This document shows, piece after piece, positions 1 through 6,416 of a stretch of DNA of 10,669 nucleotides. Position 1 is the stretch's first letter, and each line of letters opens with the position of its first letter. The DNA is from an uncultured Flavobacterium sp. (lineage in GTDB: Bacteria > Bacteroidota > Bacteroidia > Flavobacteriales > Flavobacteriaceae): NCBI GenBank assembly GCA_946480635.1, contig CAMLKV010000041.1:1-10669 (forward strand), written 5' to 3'. The position numbers were made by a program, and so were the translations under genes. Below the pieces are notes generated by a model. The model searched no databases, had not been told where the DNA came from, and saw only the letters and a list, made by a program, of their open reading frames with translations.

Positions 1-629
1 TGGTGGATATTATTATAAAACAAGAAGGTAAAATTGATGTGTTGTGGAATAATGCAGGATATGGACTGTTTGGCGCCGTTGAAGATGTCCCAGTCGATGA
101 AGCTCGACAACAATTTGAGGTAAATGTATTTGGGCTTGCTGCCGTTACGCAAAAAGTCGTACCTTTTATGCGTAAAGCGAACTCAGGAACAATCATCAAT
201 ACCTCATCTATGGGAGGGAAAATGTACACACCTATGGGAGCTTGGTACCATGCAAGTAAACACGCTGTTGAGGGGTTTAGTGATTGTTTGCGATTAGAGC
301 TTAAGGAATTTAATATTAATGTGGTCGTTTTAGAGCCAGGAGTAATTGTTACAGAGTTTGGGGATGTAATGCTAAAAAACATTAGTAAATTCTCTTCTAA
401 TGGAGTTTATGCTTCACTTACAAAGAAACTTGTCGCTGCAACAGAAAAAATGTACGATAGTGGAACTGGCTCAAAACCATCTGTTATAGCTAACACTATA
501 GCAAGAATTGTAGCCAAAAGAAAACCAAAAACAAGATATAGAGTTGGCTTGTGGGCAAAACCTATGGTTTGGATGCGAATTTATTTAGGAGATAAACTGT
601 TTGATAAAATAGTAATGAGTCAAGTATAA
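1..629 (+). CDS. Short-chain dehydrogenase/reductase (SDR), 5' end cut by window
   Basis: Classical SDR-family NAD(P)-dependent oxidoreductase, cytosolic. The reading frame is open to the left edge. The first possible start (GTG at 3) is not the true one, because the N-terminal Rossmann strand and the glycine-rich TGxxxGxG cofactor loop are missing (roughly the first 70 residues). Numbering from base 3, the visible part has the NNAGYG motif (16-21), the structural Asn in NVFG (41), the catalytic Ser (69, in NTSS), the catalytic YxxxK (Tyr82, Lys86) and the EPG segment after the sixth strand (111-113). The core is therefore intact and probably active. The C-terminal extension of about 90 residues fits SDRs of about 270-280 residues, often annotated as ketoreductases or oxidoreductases of unknown substrate. 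The stop codon lies one base before the AraC-type gene, so the two are probably co-transcribed. Substrate and NADH/NADPH preference cannot be judged because the cofactor loop is outside the window. Confidence 0.93.
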   Translation, partial: VDIIIKQEGKIDVLWNNAGYGLFGAVEDVPVDEARQQFEVNVFGLAAVTQKVVPFMRKANSGTIINTSSMGGKMYTPMGAWYHASKHAVEGFSDCLRLELKEFNINVVVLEPGVIVTEFGDVMLKNISKFSSNGVYASLTKKLVAATEKMYDSGTGSKPSVIANTIARIVAKRKPKTRYRVGLWAKPMVWMRIYLGDKLFDKIVMSQV

Positions 630-630
630 C

Positions 631-1536
631 ATGAAACCAATAATTCAATTACATAACATCTCTGACATTAACAACTTTGTAAAAAGTAAAACCAATCATC
701 CATTGGTTGCTGTTGTCGATTTTAGTAAAGCAGATGAATACATAGAAGACGGCACTAGAATAAGTGCTGACTTCTACTCTATTATGTTTAAAAACTACTG
801 TGCAAATAAACTACGATACGGAAGACAATCATATGATTTTCAAGAAGGTAGTTTGATTTGTATTGCACCAAAACAAGTGCTTACCATGGACAGTGAAATT
901 GAAAAGAAAGAAGACATGATGGGTTGGGGTTTATTTTTCCATCCTGATCTTTTACGTGGTACAGGATTAGGCAATAAGATGAAGGAGTATACTTATTTTT
1001 CATATGAAACTTCAGAAGCCTTGCATTTATCAGATAAAGAAAAACAAACCTTATATGACTGTGTCCAAAAAATTGAAAATGAATTACAAGAAAACATTGA
1101 CAAACACAGTCAAAGCTTGATTGTGACGAATATAGAACTTTTATTAAATTATTGTTTACGCTACTACGAAAGACAATTTATTACCCGAAAAAACAGTAAT
1201 TCAAACACCATATCTCAAGTTGAAAGTTTATTAAAAAATTATTTTAATTCAAATAAAATCAAAGAAATTGGCTTACCCACTGTAAAATATTTGGCTGACA
1301 ACATTCACTTATCAGCAAGTTATTTAAGCGACTTACTCAAAAAAGAAACTGGAATGAATGCACAAGATCACATTCATTACTATTTAATTGAAGAAGCTAA
1401 AAACGTTCTAATTAACTCTGACAATTCAGTTAGCGAAATAGCATATTCATTAGGTTTTGAATACCCACAATATTTTAGCAAACTCTTTAAACTAAAAACT
1501 GGACAAACACCATTAGAATACAGGAGTTTGAAGTGA
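631..1536 (+). CDS. AraC-family transcriptional regulator
   Basis: A 301-residue DNA-binding regulator. The C-terminal ~95 residues form the AraC/XylS double helix-turn-helix domain. The first HTH spans about 217-240 (VKYLADNIHLSASYLSDLLK, then KETG). The second spans about 266-290 and ends in the family signature GFEYPQYFSKLFKLKTGQ followed by TPLEYR. The N-terminal ~180 residues look like an AraC-type sensing or dimerisation domain (cupin-like, rich in beta segments around 46-105), but no ligand can be named. The ATG follows the SDR stop after a single base, so translation is probably coupled and the pair forms an operon. SDR/AraC pairs of this type are frequent in Bacteroidota. A reasonable inference is that the regulator controls this operon in response to a small molecule related to the SDR substrate. 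No operator could be identified because the promoter lies outside the window. Confidence 0.93.
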   Translation: MKPIIQLHNISDINNFVKSKTNHPLVAVVDFSKADEYIEDGTRISADFYSIMFKNYCANKLRYGRQSYDFQEGSLICIAPKQVLTMDSEIEKKEDMMGWGLFFHPDLLRGTGLGNKMKEYTYFSYETSEALHLSDKEKQTLYDCVQKIENELQENIDKHSQSLIVTNIELLLNYCLRYYERQFITRKNSNSNTISQVESLLKNYFNSNKIKEIGLPTVKYLADNIHLSASYLSDLLKKETGMNAQDHIHYYLIEEAKNVLINSDNSVSEIAYSLGFEYPQYFSKLFKLKTGQTPLEYRSLK

Positions 1537-1550
1537 TTATGATGATTAAA

Positions 1551-1600
1551 TTAAGTTTTCACTTGTTCGAGTATAATCATTATTAAAATAATGAACTTAA
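1551..1600. repeat. AT-rich nested inverted repeats between convergent genes
   Basis: The 60-bp gap between the convergent AraC and methyltransferase genes holds a perfect 8-bp palindromic stem (TCATTATT at 1577-1584, AATAATGA at 1587-1594). This is enclosed by a perfect 7-bp outer pair (TTAAGTT at 1551-1557, AACTTAA at 1594-1600) that touches the methyltransferase stop codon. The arrangement suits a bidirectional terminator, but the stems are almost pure AT and no clear T tract follows on either strand. The role is therefore uncertain. Confidence 0.3.
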
Positions 1601-2406
1601 CATTGTACTGTCACTCTCAAAAAAGTAGCATCAATTTGAGTAGCATTGCCATTCACTTTGTTTTGTGCTTTAAATAAATCTTCCAGTTCTTGTTGCAAGT
1701 TAGCCACTTTACCGTTTTGTTCCGCCGCATCAAAAGCATTCATGGTAGGCCCATAAAAATATCTAAATCGTGTTAAGAATTCAGAGGGCGCAAAAGCTGC
1801 TCTAAATGTAAACGTATTTCTGTCAAAAGATATATTTTCTTTGGCTATTCCAGCAGTAACAAAACGTTCAATTACATTATCCTCGACACCCCATAACATA
1901 GGGCTCACAAAACCCTCTGGCGGTGGCGGTGTATAGGCAGAAGATATTTTGAGAAGTTGCGCTACAAAGGTAGAATCTCCTGGTATCCAATTGCCCATGA
2001 CTATTTTTCCTCCGGGAGCGGTAACACGAACCATTTCTTTAGCAACATCAAAAGGCTTTGGGGCAAACATGGCACCAAAAATACTGATGGACATATCGAA
2101 TGTATTGTCTTTCAAATCAGATAAATTGGTTGCATCTCCTTCCTGAAAGGAAATGTTATTTAGATTTTCTTCTTTGACACGCTTATTTCCTGCATCTACC
2201 AAATTTTGTGCAATATCAACTCCTAAAACTTTTGAAGCTAGTTTTGCCGCAGGTATTGCAGTTGTTCCATCGCCACAACCTAAATCGAGAAGATAGGTAT
2301 CTTTTGTGATGCCTAATGTATCCACTAATGCGGAACCACTTTCACGCATGGTTTCTGCAATTTTAGTGAAATCCCCTTTTTCCCATAATGCTTTGTTCGG
2401 ATTCAT
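1597..2406 (-). CDS. Class I SAM-dependent methyltransferase
   Basis: A 269-residue cytosolic methyltransferase of the Methyltransf_11/25 type. Motif I, the SAM-binding glycine loop, is LLDLGCGDGTT (39-49). The acidic residue at the end of the second strand is Asp64 (LGVDIA), motif III is EGDATNL (89-95), and the post-motif PGGKIVMGNW lies at 131-140. The C-terminal part (about 155-269) is a variable substrate-capping region with an unusual run of five prolines at 160-164 interrupted only by Glu at 164's end (TPPPPPEG). The family transfers the SAM methyl group to a small molecule. This overall layout is close to UbiE/Coq5-like and other small-molecule methyltransferases, but the substrate cannot be assigned. 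The gene stands alone on the minus strand, convergent with the AraC gene and divergent from the metallo-hydrolase, so it should have its own promoter in 2407-2510. I could not find a convincing one. Confidence 0.9.
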   Translation of the reverse strand: MNPNKALWEKGDFTKIAETMRESGSALVDTLGITKDTYLLDLGCGDGTTAIPAAKLASKVLGVDIAQNLVDAGNKRVKEENLNNISFQEGDATNLSDLKDNTFDMSISIFGAMFAPKPFDVAKEMVRVTAPGGKIVMGNWIPGDSTFVAQLLKISSAYTPPPPEGFVSPMLWGVEDNVIERFVTAGIAKENISFDRNTFTFRAAFAPSEFLTRFRYFYGPTMNAFDAAEQNGKVANLQQELEDLFKAQNKVNGNATQIDATFLRVTVQC

Positions 2407-2515
2407 ACTTTAAATTTTAACTTATTAAAGATAAGCATTTTACATACACAAAATTTCATTTTCACATAGATACCTTCACTGAAATATTATGCAAAAAACT
2501 AGAGCTATCTTTTTG

Positions 2516-2523
2516 TAAATTTG
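2516..2523 (+). promoter_or_regulatory. Candidate Bacteroidota -7 promoter element
   Basis: TAAATTTG matches the Bacteroidota -7 consensus TAnnTTTG. It lies 39 bases before the ATG at 2563, so transcription would start at about 2527-2531 and leave a short leader for the metallo-hydrolase gene. No clear TTG (-33) element is seen at the expected spacing upstream. An 8-base match in AT-rich DNA can arise by chance, so this is a weak call. Confidence 0.3.
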
Positions 2524-2562
2524 ACTAAAGCATTAACCAATTCAATAACTTTATTTAAAAAA

Positions 2563-3609
2563 ATGCGTTCAAAACAATTTGGAGGAAAAATAGCGGATCA
2601 CTGGAAAGCAACGTATCAATTGTCGCCCAACTGGAAAAACGGTTCGTTCAAAAACTTGATTGAAACTCAAACAGGCATTGACTGGAAAAAAATTCCAGGC
2701 ATGTTGTGCAAGCAAATAAGAGGTAATAAGGAAGGTTATCCTAAAATGCCCTTAGCTGTTGAACCATTCGATAAAACAGATTTCCTAAAGCCTTCAGAAA
2801 AAGCAAAAATAATTTGGTACGGGCATTCGGTAATACTGATGCGATTAAACAATAAAACTATACTTATCGATCCTATGCTTGGCGATAATGCCTCTCCAAT
2901 TGCGCCAACTAAGACCAAACGCTTTTCGGAAGGCACGCTGAATATTATTGACGAATTACCAGAAATAGATTTGATGGTATTGACTCACGATCACTATGAC
3001 CATTTGGATTTAGCCAGTATTCAAAAACTAAAAACAAAAACTAAGCAGTATTTTGTAGCACTTGGTGTTAAACGACATCTTGTAAGCTGGAGCATTGATG
3101 CTAAAAATATTGAAGAGTTTGATTGGTGGGATAGTAAAACATTTAACGATATTAAAATTACTTTCACTCCTACAAGGCATTTTTCCGGAAGAGGAATTAC
3201 GTCTCTAGCCAAATGTTTATGGGGAGGCTGGGTTTTCAAAACAGAATCTGAAAACATTTGGTTTAGTGGTGATGGCGGATATGGAGATCACTTCAAAGAA
3301 ATTGGCGAGCGATTAGGTCCTTTTGATTTTGCCATGATGGAATGCGGACAGTATTGCGACGATTGGCCTCAAATACATTTGTTCCCTAACGAATGTGTAC
3401 AAGCAGCTCTTGAGGCAAAAGTTAAGATTGCCATGCCTATACATTGGGCAGGATTTAGTCTTTCTTATCAACATAGTTGGTATGAACCCGTTGAAGATTT
3501 TATAAAGCATGCAAGCGAGGAAGGCTTGCAATACATCACACCGTCAATTGGTGAAAGCTTTACATCAACATCTTCTACAAAAGAAAATTGGTGGACAAAG
3601 TATAAATAA
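2563..3609 (+). CDS. MBL-fold metallo-hydrolase, UlaG/NAPE-PLD-like
   Basis: Metallo-beta-lactamase-fold hydrolase, 348 residues from the chosen ATG. Counted from that start, it has the metal-binding THDHYDHLD motif (141-149, the HxHxDH signature), a second-shell PTRHFSGR block with His206, the bridging Asp237 in SGDGGYG, and the last metal ligand His294 in PIHWAGF. This set, with GHS near residue 87 and the conserved N-terminal LSPNW/F block, matches the UlaG/RomA/NAPE-PLD branch, which hydrolyses phosphodiester- or lactone-type bonds with two metal ions. The substrate is unknown. No signal peptide is visible, so it is probably cytosolic. The frame also allows a TTG start at 2521. I prefer ATG 2563 because the family-conserved sequence begins just after it and because a candidate promoter overlaps the TTG. 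The gene is followed after 35 bases by a same-strand lipoprotein hydrolase, possibly co-transcribed. Confidence 0.9.
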   Translation: MRSKQFGGKIADHWKATYQLSPNWKNGSFKNLIETQTGIDWKKIPGMLCKQIRGNKEGYPKMPLAVEPFDKTDFLKPSEKAKIIWYGHSVILMRLNNKTILIDPMLGDNASPIAPTKTKRFSEGTLNIIDELPEIDLMVLTHDHYDHLDLASIQKLKTKTKQYFVALGVKRHLVSWSIDAKNIEEFDWWDSKTFNDIKITFTPTRHFSGRGITSLAKCLWGGWVFKTESENIWFSGDGGYGDHFKEIGERLGPFDFAMMECGQYCDDWPQIHLFPNECVQAALEAKVKIAMPIHWAGFSLSYQHSWYEPVEDFIKHASEEGLQYITPSIGESFTSTSSTKENWWTKYK

Positions 3610-3644
3610 AGTTAATTTAAAATAAGTTCATATCTAAATAATAA

Positions 3645-4613
3645 ATGTTGCATTCTAAAACCAAAGACCACAAAAATACAAGAAACTACAAGTTAATTTT
3701 ATCTGCGTTTCTACTACTAACACTCGCTTCATGTAAAACAATTGAAATTGTTGAAAGTGCTGTATTTAAAGAAGGAAAATACAATTATGACAGAATGATT
3801 AGACGTGTTAAAAGGTCTGATTTTAGTGAAGCAAAAAAAGATAGTCTTCTTAACTCATACAAAACAATAATTGATACCAACAATGAATTAATATACACTG
3901 CCGAAAATGTTTTTGTTTGGAGAAAGTTTTTAAAACGAGACACATTAAATCTAGAGTATTTTGTTTTTGAACCACCAAAAACTGAAAAAGTCGGTTTATT
4001 TTTTCTTGGCAATACATCAACAGTTACAAATTTTTCAAACGAATTAATTGATTTGGCCAAACAAACAAATGCTAAAATTTATGTATTAAATTATCGTGGT
4101 TACGGAAAATCTGATGGCACTCCATCATTTAAAACTCAATTTAATGACAACAAATATTTTTTAAATGAAGTTCTTCGTATTGAAAGCAAAGTAAATTTTG
4201 TAATAGGTTATTCTCTTGGAAGCGTATTTGCCACTAAGTTAGCAACCGAAAATAACATTGCTAATTTATATTTACTGTCTCCTTTTTCGAATGCAAAAAC
4301 CCTTTTAGCGTATCAGAAAAAAGTATTTACCAGAGGGCCAAAAGTTTTGTTTAGACCATTTTTAAAACTTAAAACAGAAGAGCATTTATTAAACATTTCG
4401 AATACTGAAGAAATAAAAAAGTTTAAAGGAAACTTAGTTATTATGCAAGGCACAAGCGACAAAGTTCTTCCATATTCTATGGGAGTTAACCTATACGAAA
4501 ACGCAATTACTCAGTCAAAAAAGATATATCCTATAAAAAATGGTGAACATAATGCCCCTTTTGAAAAAGAAAATTGGAAGCATATTATAGATGAAGTTAA
4601 AATTCAAATATAA
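3645..4613 (+). CDS. Alpha/beta hydrolase, predicted lipoprotein
   Basis: A 322-residue alpha/beta-hydrolase-fold protein with a lipoprotein signal. Residues 11-29 form a basic then hydrophobic signal segment ending in the lipobox LASC, so signal peptidase II would cleave before Cys30 and the protein would be lipid-anchored in the envelope. The catalytic triad can be read: nucleophile Ser190 in GYSLG, acid Asp272 in GTSDKVLP, and His302 in NGEHNAPF. The NYRGYGKSDG block (149-158) is typical of the ABHD12/13- and BEM46-like serine hydrolases, which are esterases or lipases acting on acyl substrates. The Cys+1 residues (KTIEIV) do not form a strong acidic surface-export signal, so a periplasm-facing location is as likely as the cell surface. 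It lies 35 bases downstream of the metallo-hydrolase gene, and transcription probably ends at the hairpin at 4667-4701. The substrate is unknown. Confidence 0.9.
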   Translation: MLHSKTKDHKNTRNYKLILSAFLLLTLASCKTIEIVESAVFKEGKYNYDRMIRRVKRSDFSEAKKDSLLNSYKTIIDTNNELIYTAENVFVWRKFLKRDTLNLEYFVFEPPKTEKVGLFFLGNTSTVTNFSNELIDLAKQTNAKIYVLNYRGYGKSDGTPSFKTQFNDNKYFLNEVLRIESKVNFVIGYSLGSVFATKLATENNIANLYLLSPFSNAKTLLAYQKKVFTRGPKVLFRPFLKLKTEEHLLNISNTEEIKKFKGNLVIMQGTSDKVLPYSMGVNLYENAITQSKKIYPIKNGEHNAPFEKENWKHIIDEVKIQI

Positions 4614-4666
4614 ATTATCACAGTGTGTTGTGCTTTATAAAAAGTCATTTATAACTTGATAACATC

Positions 4667-4701
4667 AAAAAAAAGCCCACTAATTGAGTGGACTTTTTTT
4701 A
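4667..4701. terminator. Bidirectional intrinsic terminator
   Basis: The stem pairs GCCCACT (4675-4681) with AGTGGAC (4687-4693), with a five-base loop (AATTG) and one C/A mismatch. An A run on the left (4667-4674) and a T run on the right (4694-4700) give a T tract after the hairpin on both strands. It lies between the convergent alpha/beta hydrolase and YdcH-like genes and should stop transcription from both. The minus-strand gene's stop codon (4699-4701) falls in the T run itself, so the hairpin overlaps the end of that gene. Confidence 0.8.
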
Positions 4702-4929
4702 ATTCTTCAACATCGAGAAGATTTCATCTTTTAAAAATAGTAACTTGGCTTTCAGCTCGTGCAGATGCTCGTCTGAAGTTGCTTCTGCACCTGAGTTGTA
4801 TTTGTGAATTTCGTGTTCCACTTCGTGGTATTCATCGAATAGTTTTTTAAAGTGATTATCTGTTGTTTTTAAGTCATGAATTTTTGTTTGAAATTCAGGG
4901 AATTCGTTCAATAAATTGTGTCTTTCCAT
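4699..4929 (-). CDS. YdcH-like small protein (DUF465 family)
   Basis: A 76-residue, highly charged, helical protein. Its pattern matches the YdcH/DUF465 family: an N-terminal NEFPEFQTKIHDLK block (8-21), the H-F-x-K-L-F-D-E-Y-H segment (26-35) with EVEHEI, a polar turn at about 45-53, and a C-terminal LKAKLLFLKDEIFSML helix (59-74). Two long amphipathic helices (about 12-45 and 53-74) would form an antiparallel hairpin, and the length is normal for the family. The molecular function of DUF465 proteins is not established. The protein is probably cytosolic, with no signal or membrane segment. The gene stands alone, convergent with the lipoprotein hydrolase and 217 bases downstream of the TauE/SafE-like gene, so it is probably not part of the oxidase operon. 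No convincing promoter was found in the repeat-rich region upstream. Confidence 0.82.
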   Translation of the reverse strand: MERHNLLNEFPEFQTKIHDLKTTDNHFKKLFDEYHEVEHEIHKYNSGAEATSDEHLHELKAKLLFLKDEIFSMLKN

Positions 4930-4956
4930 AGTATTAAAATTGTTAATTAGTTATAT

Positions 4957-5146
4957 ATATTCTTTTGTCTTGACACAAAAGAATCAAAAAGTTAAGTTTT
5001 GAATCCTCAACGGTCAAATTAATTTTCGAATCCTTGTAGAAATTTTAGCTTTCAAATTTCGGTTCCGATGAAATCGGAAATACCTCACAAAAGCGTCCTT
5101 TCTTTTGGTTCGTTTCCTTTGGATAAGCAAATAAAATGAACATAAA
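4957..5146. repeat. Hairpin-rich intergenic element, probably an interspersed repeat
   Basis: This is the longest non-coding stretch of the window. It carries three separate inverted repeats. The first is a perfect 10-bp stem (ATTCTTTTGT at 4959-4968, ACAAAAGAAT at 4975-4984) with a six-base loop. The second is a 7-bp stem (TTCCGAT at 5063-5069, ATCGGAA at 5073-5079) with loop GAA. The third is a 6-bp stem (CAAAAG at 5088-5093, CTTTTG at 5102-5107). None has a T tract, so these are not intrinsic terminators. On the minus strand it contains a 32-codon frame (ending in EPKFES) with no support as a gene. From memory, very similar hairpin-bearing sequences recur between genes in flavobacterial genomes. 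I cannot verify copy number here. Confidence 0.5.
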
Positions 5147-5848
5147 TTATCGGCAATGCGGTGTGTTTTGCACAAACAAACTCACATTACTTGGTGAGAC
5201 AAATGGTATATCCAATCCTAAGCCACGTAAAATAAACATAGTTCCTATCGCTATGGCAACTATAGGAATAATTTTTTGTACTCTATTGCGCATTGGAACA
5301 GTTACAAAATTAGAAGCGTAGACGACAGCACTCATCATAGGTATGGTGCCTAATCCATAAAGAAACATATATCCAATTCCTAATAGTTCGTTTTGCATGG
5401 CAATGGCACCAAATAAAGCTACATACACTAATCCGCAAGGTAAAAATCCGTTTAATAAACCAATAGTGAACAAAGCTTTATAACTTCTTTTTTTGAATTG
5501 ATTTCCTAGAGCCGTTTTTACTTTTGAAATCAATCGGTACAGTGATTTAGAAAAATTATATTGGGCGAGAACTTTCTCTGGAACCAATACGAATGCAATC
5601 ATCAAAATGCCAATGACAACAGACAACTGCTGTTGCATTCCAGCCAGAAAAAGCCCTCTCCCTAACAAACCAAAAACCAAACCGAAAGTCATATAAGCTG
5701 CTACCCTTCCACTGTGATACGTTAAAAGTTGTAGCGTTTTTTTAGCAGAATTTTGATGATCAAGAGGTAACATCATAGCGATGGGACCACACATTCCAAT
5801 GCAATGCAAACTGCTAATTAAACCTAATATGAATCCTGAGTATAACAT
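5147..5848 (-). CDS. TauE/SafE (DsbD_2-like) membrane protein of the cbb3 oxidase cluster
   Basis: A 233-residue polytopic inner-membrane protein of the family annotated as sulfite exporter TauE/SafE or DsbD_2/UreH-like transmembrane domain. About six hydrophobic segments can be seen (near 3-27, 46-66, 74-92, 124-150, 155-179 and 192-212). Two conserved cysteine motifs mark it: HCIGMCGP near the N terminus (His15, Cys16, Cys20) and NGFLPCGL (Cys138) in a central membrane segment. These motifs occur in CcdA/DsbD-type and metal-transport membrane proteins. The gene is the last of the oxidase cluster, after fixH, where homologues are common in Bacteroidota. I infer a role in copper delivery or in thiol/metal chemistry during oxidase assembly, rather than sulfite export. 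It is separated from fixH by a 94-bp palindromic spacer, so its expression may differ from that of the genes before it. Confidence 0.85.
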   Translation of the reverse strand: MLYSGFILGLISSLHCIGMCGPIAMMLPLDHQNSAKKTLQLLTYHSGRVAAYMTFGLVFGLLGRGLFLAGMQQQLSVVIGILMIAFVLVPEKVLAQYNFSKSLYRLISKVKTALGNQFKKRSYKALFTIGLLNGFLPCGLVYVALFGAIAMQNELLGIGYMFLYGLGTIPMMSAVVYASNFVTVPMRNRVQKIIPIVAIAIGTMFILRGLGLDIPFVSPSNVSLFVQNTPHCR

Positions 5849-5858
5849 CTTATTTTTT

Positions 5859-5940
5859 TAGAGAAATAGAGTATAGATGTATAGATAAAATACTATTAAC
5901 TAATAAATCTATTATCTCTTCTTCTCTCATCTATTCTCTA
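5859..5940. repeat. Palindromic spacer between fixH and the TauE/SafE-like gene
   Basis: The outer arms TAGAGAAATAGA (5859-5870) and TCTATTCTCTA (5930-5940) are complementary apart from one bulged A. Inner ATAGAT/ATCTAT blocks (5881-5886 and 5907-5912) can extend the fold. In the transcript the first half is purine-rich (GA and AT only) and the second half pyrimidine-rich, so a long AT-rich hairpin is expected just before the downstream start codon. The spacer shares the 10-mer TCTATTATCT with the spacer upstream of fixH (here at 5908-5917). It also holds a 26-codon frame ending one base before the next gene. Confidence 0.5.
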
Positions 5941-5942
5941 TT

Positions 5943-6389
5943 TTATAAATTCACTTGTTGCTTATTTAAATATCCAACACCATTGTATTCCCAATCGATA
6001 GTAATGTCCCAACGACCGCCCACCAAATCTGTTTTAGGTACGAGCAAATTTGAATTGGATAACGAGATGGGGATCTCAAAATCCAGTTTCTGGTTGGACG
6101 GTCTGTAAAAGGACACTTTACCTTTAATTTTAGTATAGTCAAACGATTTTGGAAAACTAATTTGTAATCCGTCGTTTCGAGTTGTAATTGCTAGTTTTTC
6201 TTTTAAATCGTATGCGCGTTGCGACTTATCGAGTTGTTGCTGAAAGTTTAATTCTTTTTTATAATATTCTTCAGTCACCATTTCGTGATCATACTGCGAA
6301 TCTGATTGTACTTTAAACACGAAGTACAAAATAAATGTCATAAACAGTCCGAAAGCAATAACAACTCCTGTTCCCCAATTTATTTTCAT
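5943..6389 (-). CDS. ccoH: FixH/CcoH, cbb3 oxidase assembly protein
   Basis: A 148-residue single-pass membrane protein of the FixH/CcoH family. It has one N-terminal membrane segment (about 6-26). This is followed by the characteristic polar stretch with EYYKKELNFQQQLDK (41-55), and a beta-rich extracytoplasmic domain containing the GGRWDITIDW block (124-133) near the C terminus. The length is normal. The family is required for stable assembly of cbb3 oxidase and is thought to act together with the copper-handling factors CcoG and CcoI. Here it follows ccoG on the same strand, which supports the assignment. However, it is separated from ccoG by 137 bases of palindromic sequence, whereas the upstream genes of the operon are almost contiguous. 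The start codon overlaps the stop of a 24-codon upstream frame (ATGA). Confidence 0.88.
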   Translation of the reverse strand: MKINWGTGVVIAFGLFMTFILYFVFKVQSDSQYDHEMVTEEYYKKELNFQQQLDKSQRAYDLKEKLAITTRNDGLQISFPKSFDYTKIKGKVSFYRPSNQKLDFEIPISLSNSNLLVPKTDLVGGRWDITIDWEYNGVGYLNKQQVNL

Positions 6390-6416
6390 AATTTTTTCTT
6401 TTTATTTGGATAATGG

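Noticed and set aside
3..5. GTG as the start of the SDR gene
   Set aside because: A start here would leave out the whole cofactor-binding N terminus. The frame is open to the edge, so the gene simply continues outside the window.
4970..4975. TTGACA, a perfect match to the proteobacterial -35 box
   Set aside because: It sits in the loop of a 10-bp hairpin, Bacteroidota promoters use a different consensus, and no -10 or TAnnTTTG element follows at a suitable distance on the plus strand, where no gene starts.
5063..5107. Hairpins downstream of the oxidase cluster as its terminator
   Set aside because: Neither stem is followed by a T tract in the minus-strand direction, so they do not fit an intrinsic terminator. 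Where the operon's transcript ends is not visible.
5043..5144. A 32-codon minus-strand frame in the intergenic element
   Set aside because: It covers two of the element's three hairpins, has no domain, and similar frames would appear in every copy of a dispersed repeat. It is not supported as a gene.
5859..5940. Repeated ATAGAT/TCTATT units suggestive of a CRISPR or tandem array
   Set aside because: The units are short, irregular and oriented as inverted pairs. There are no uniform repeats with unique spacers and no cas genes nearby.
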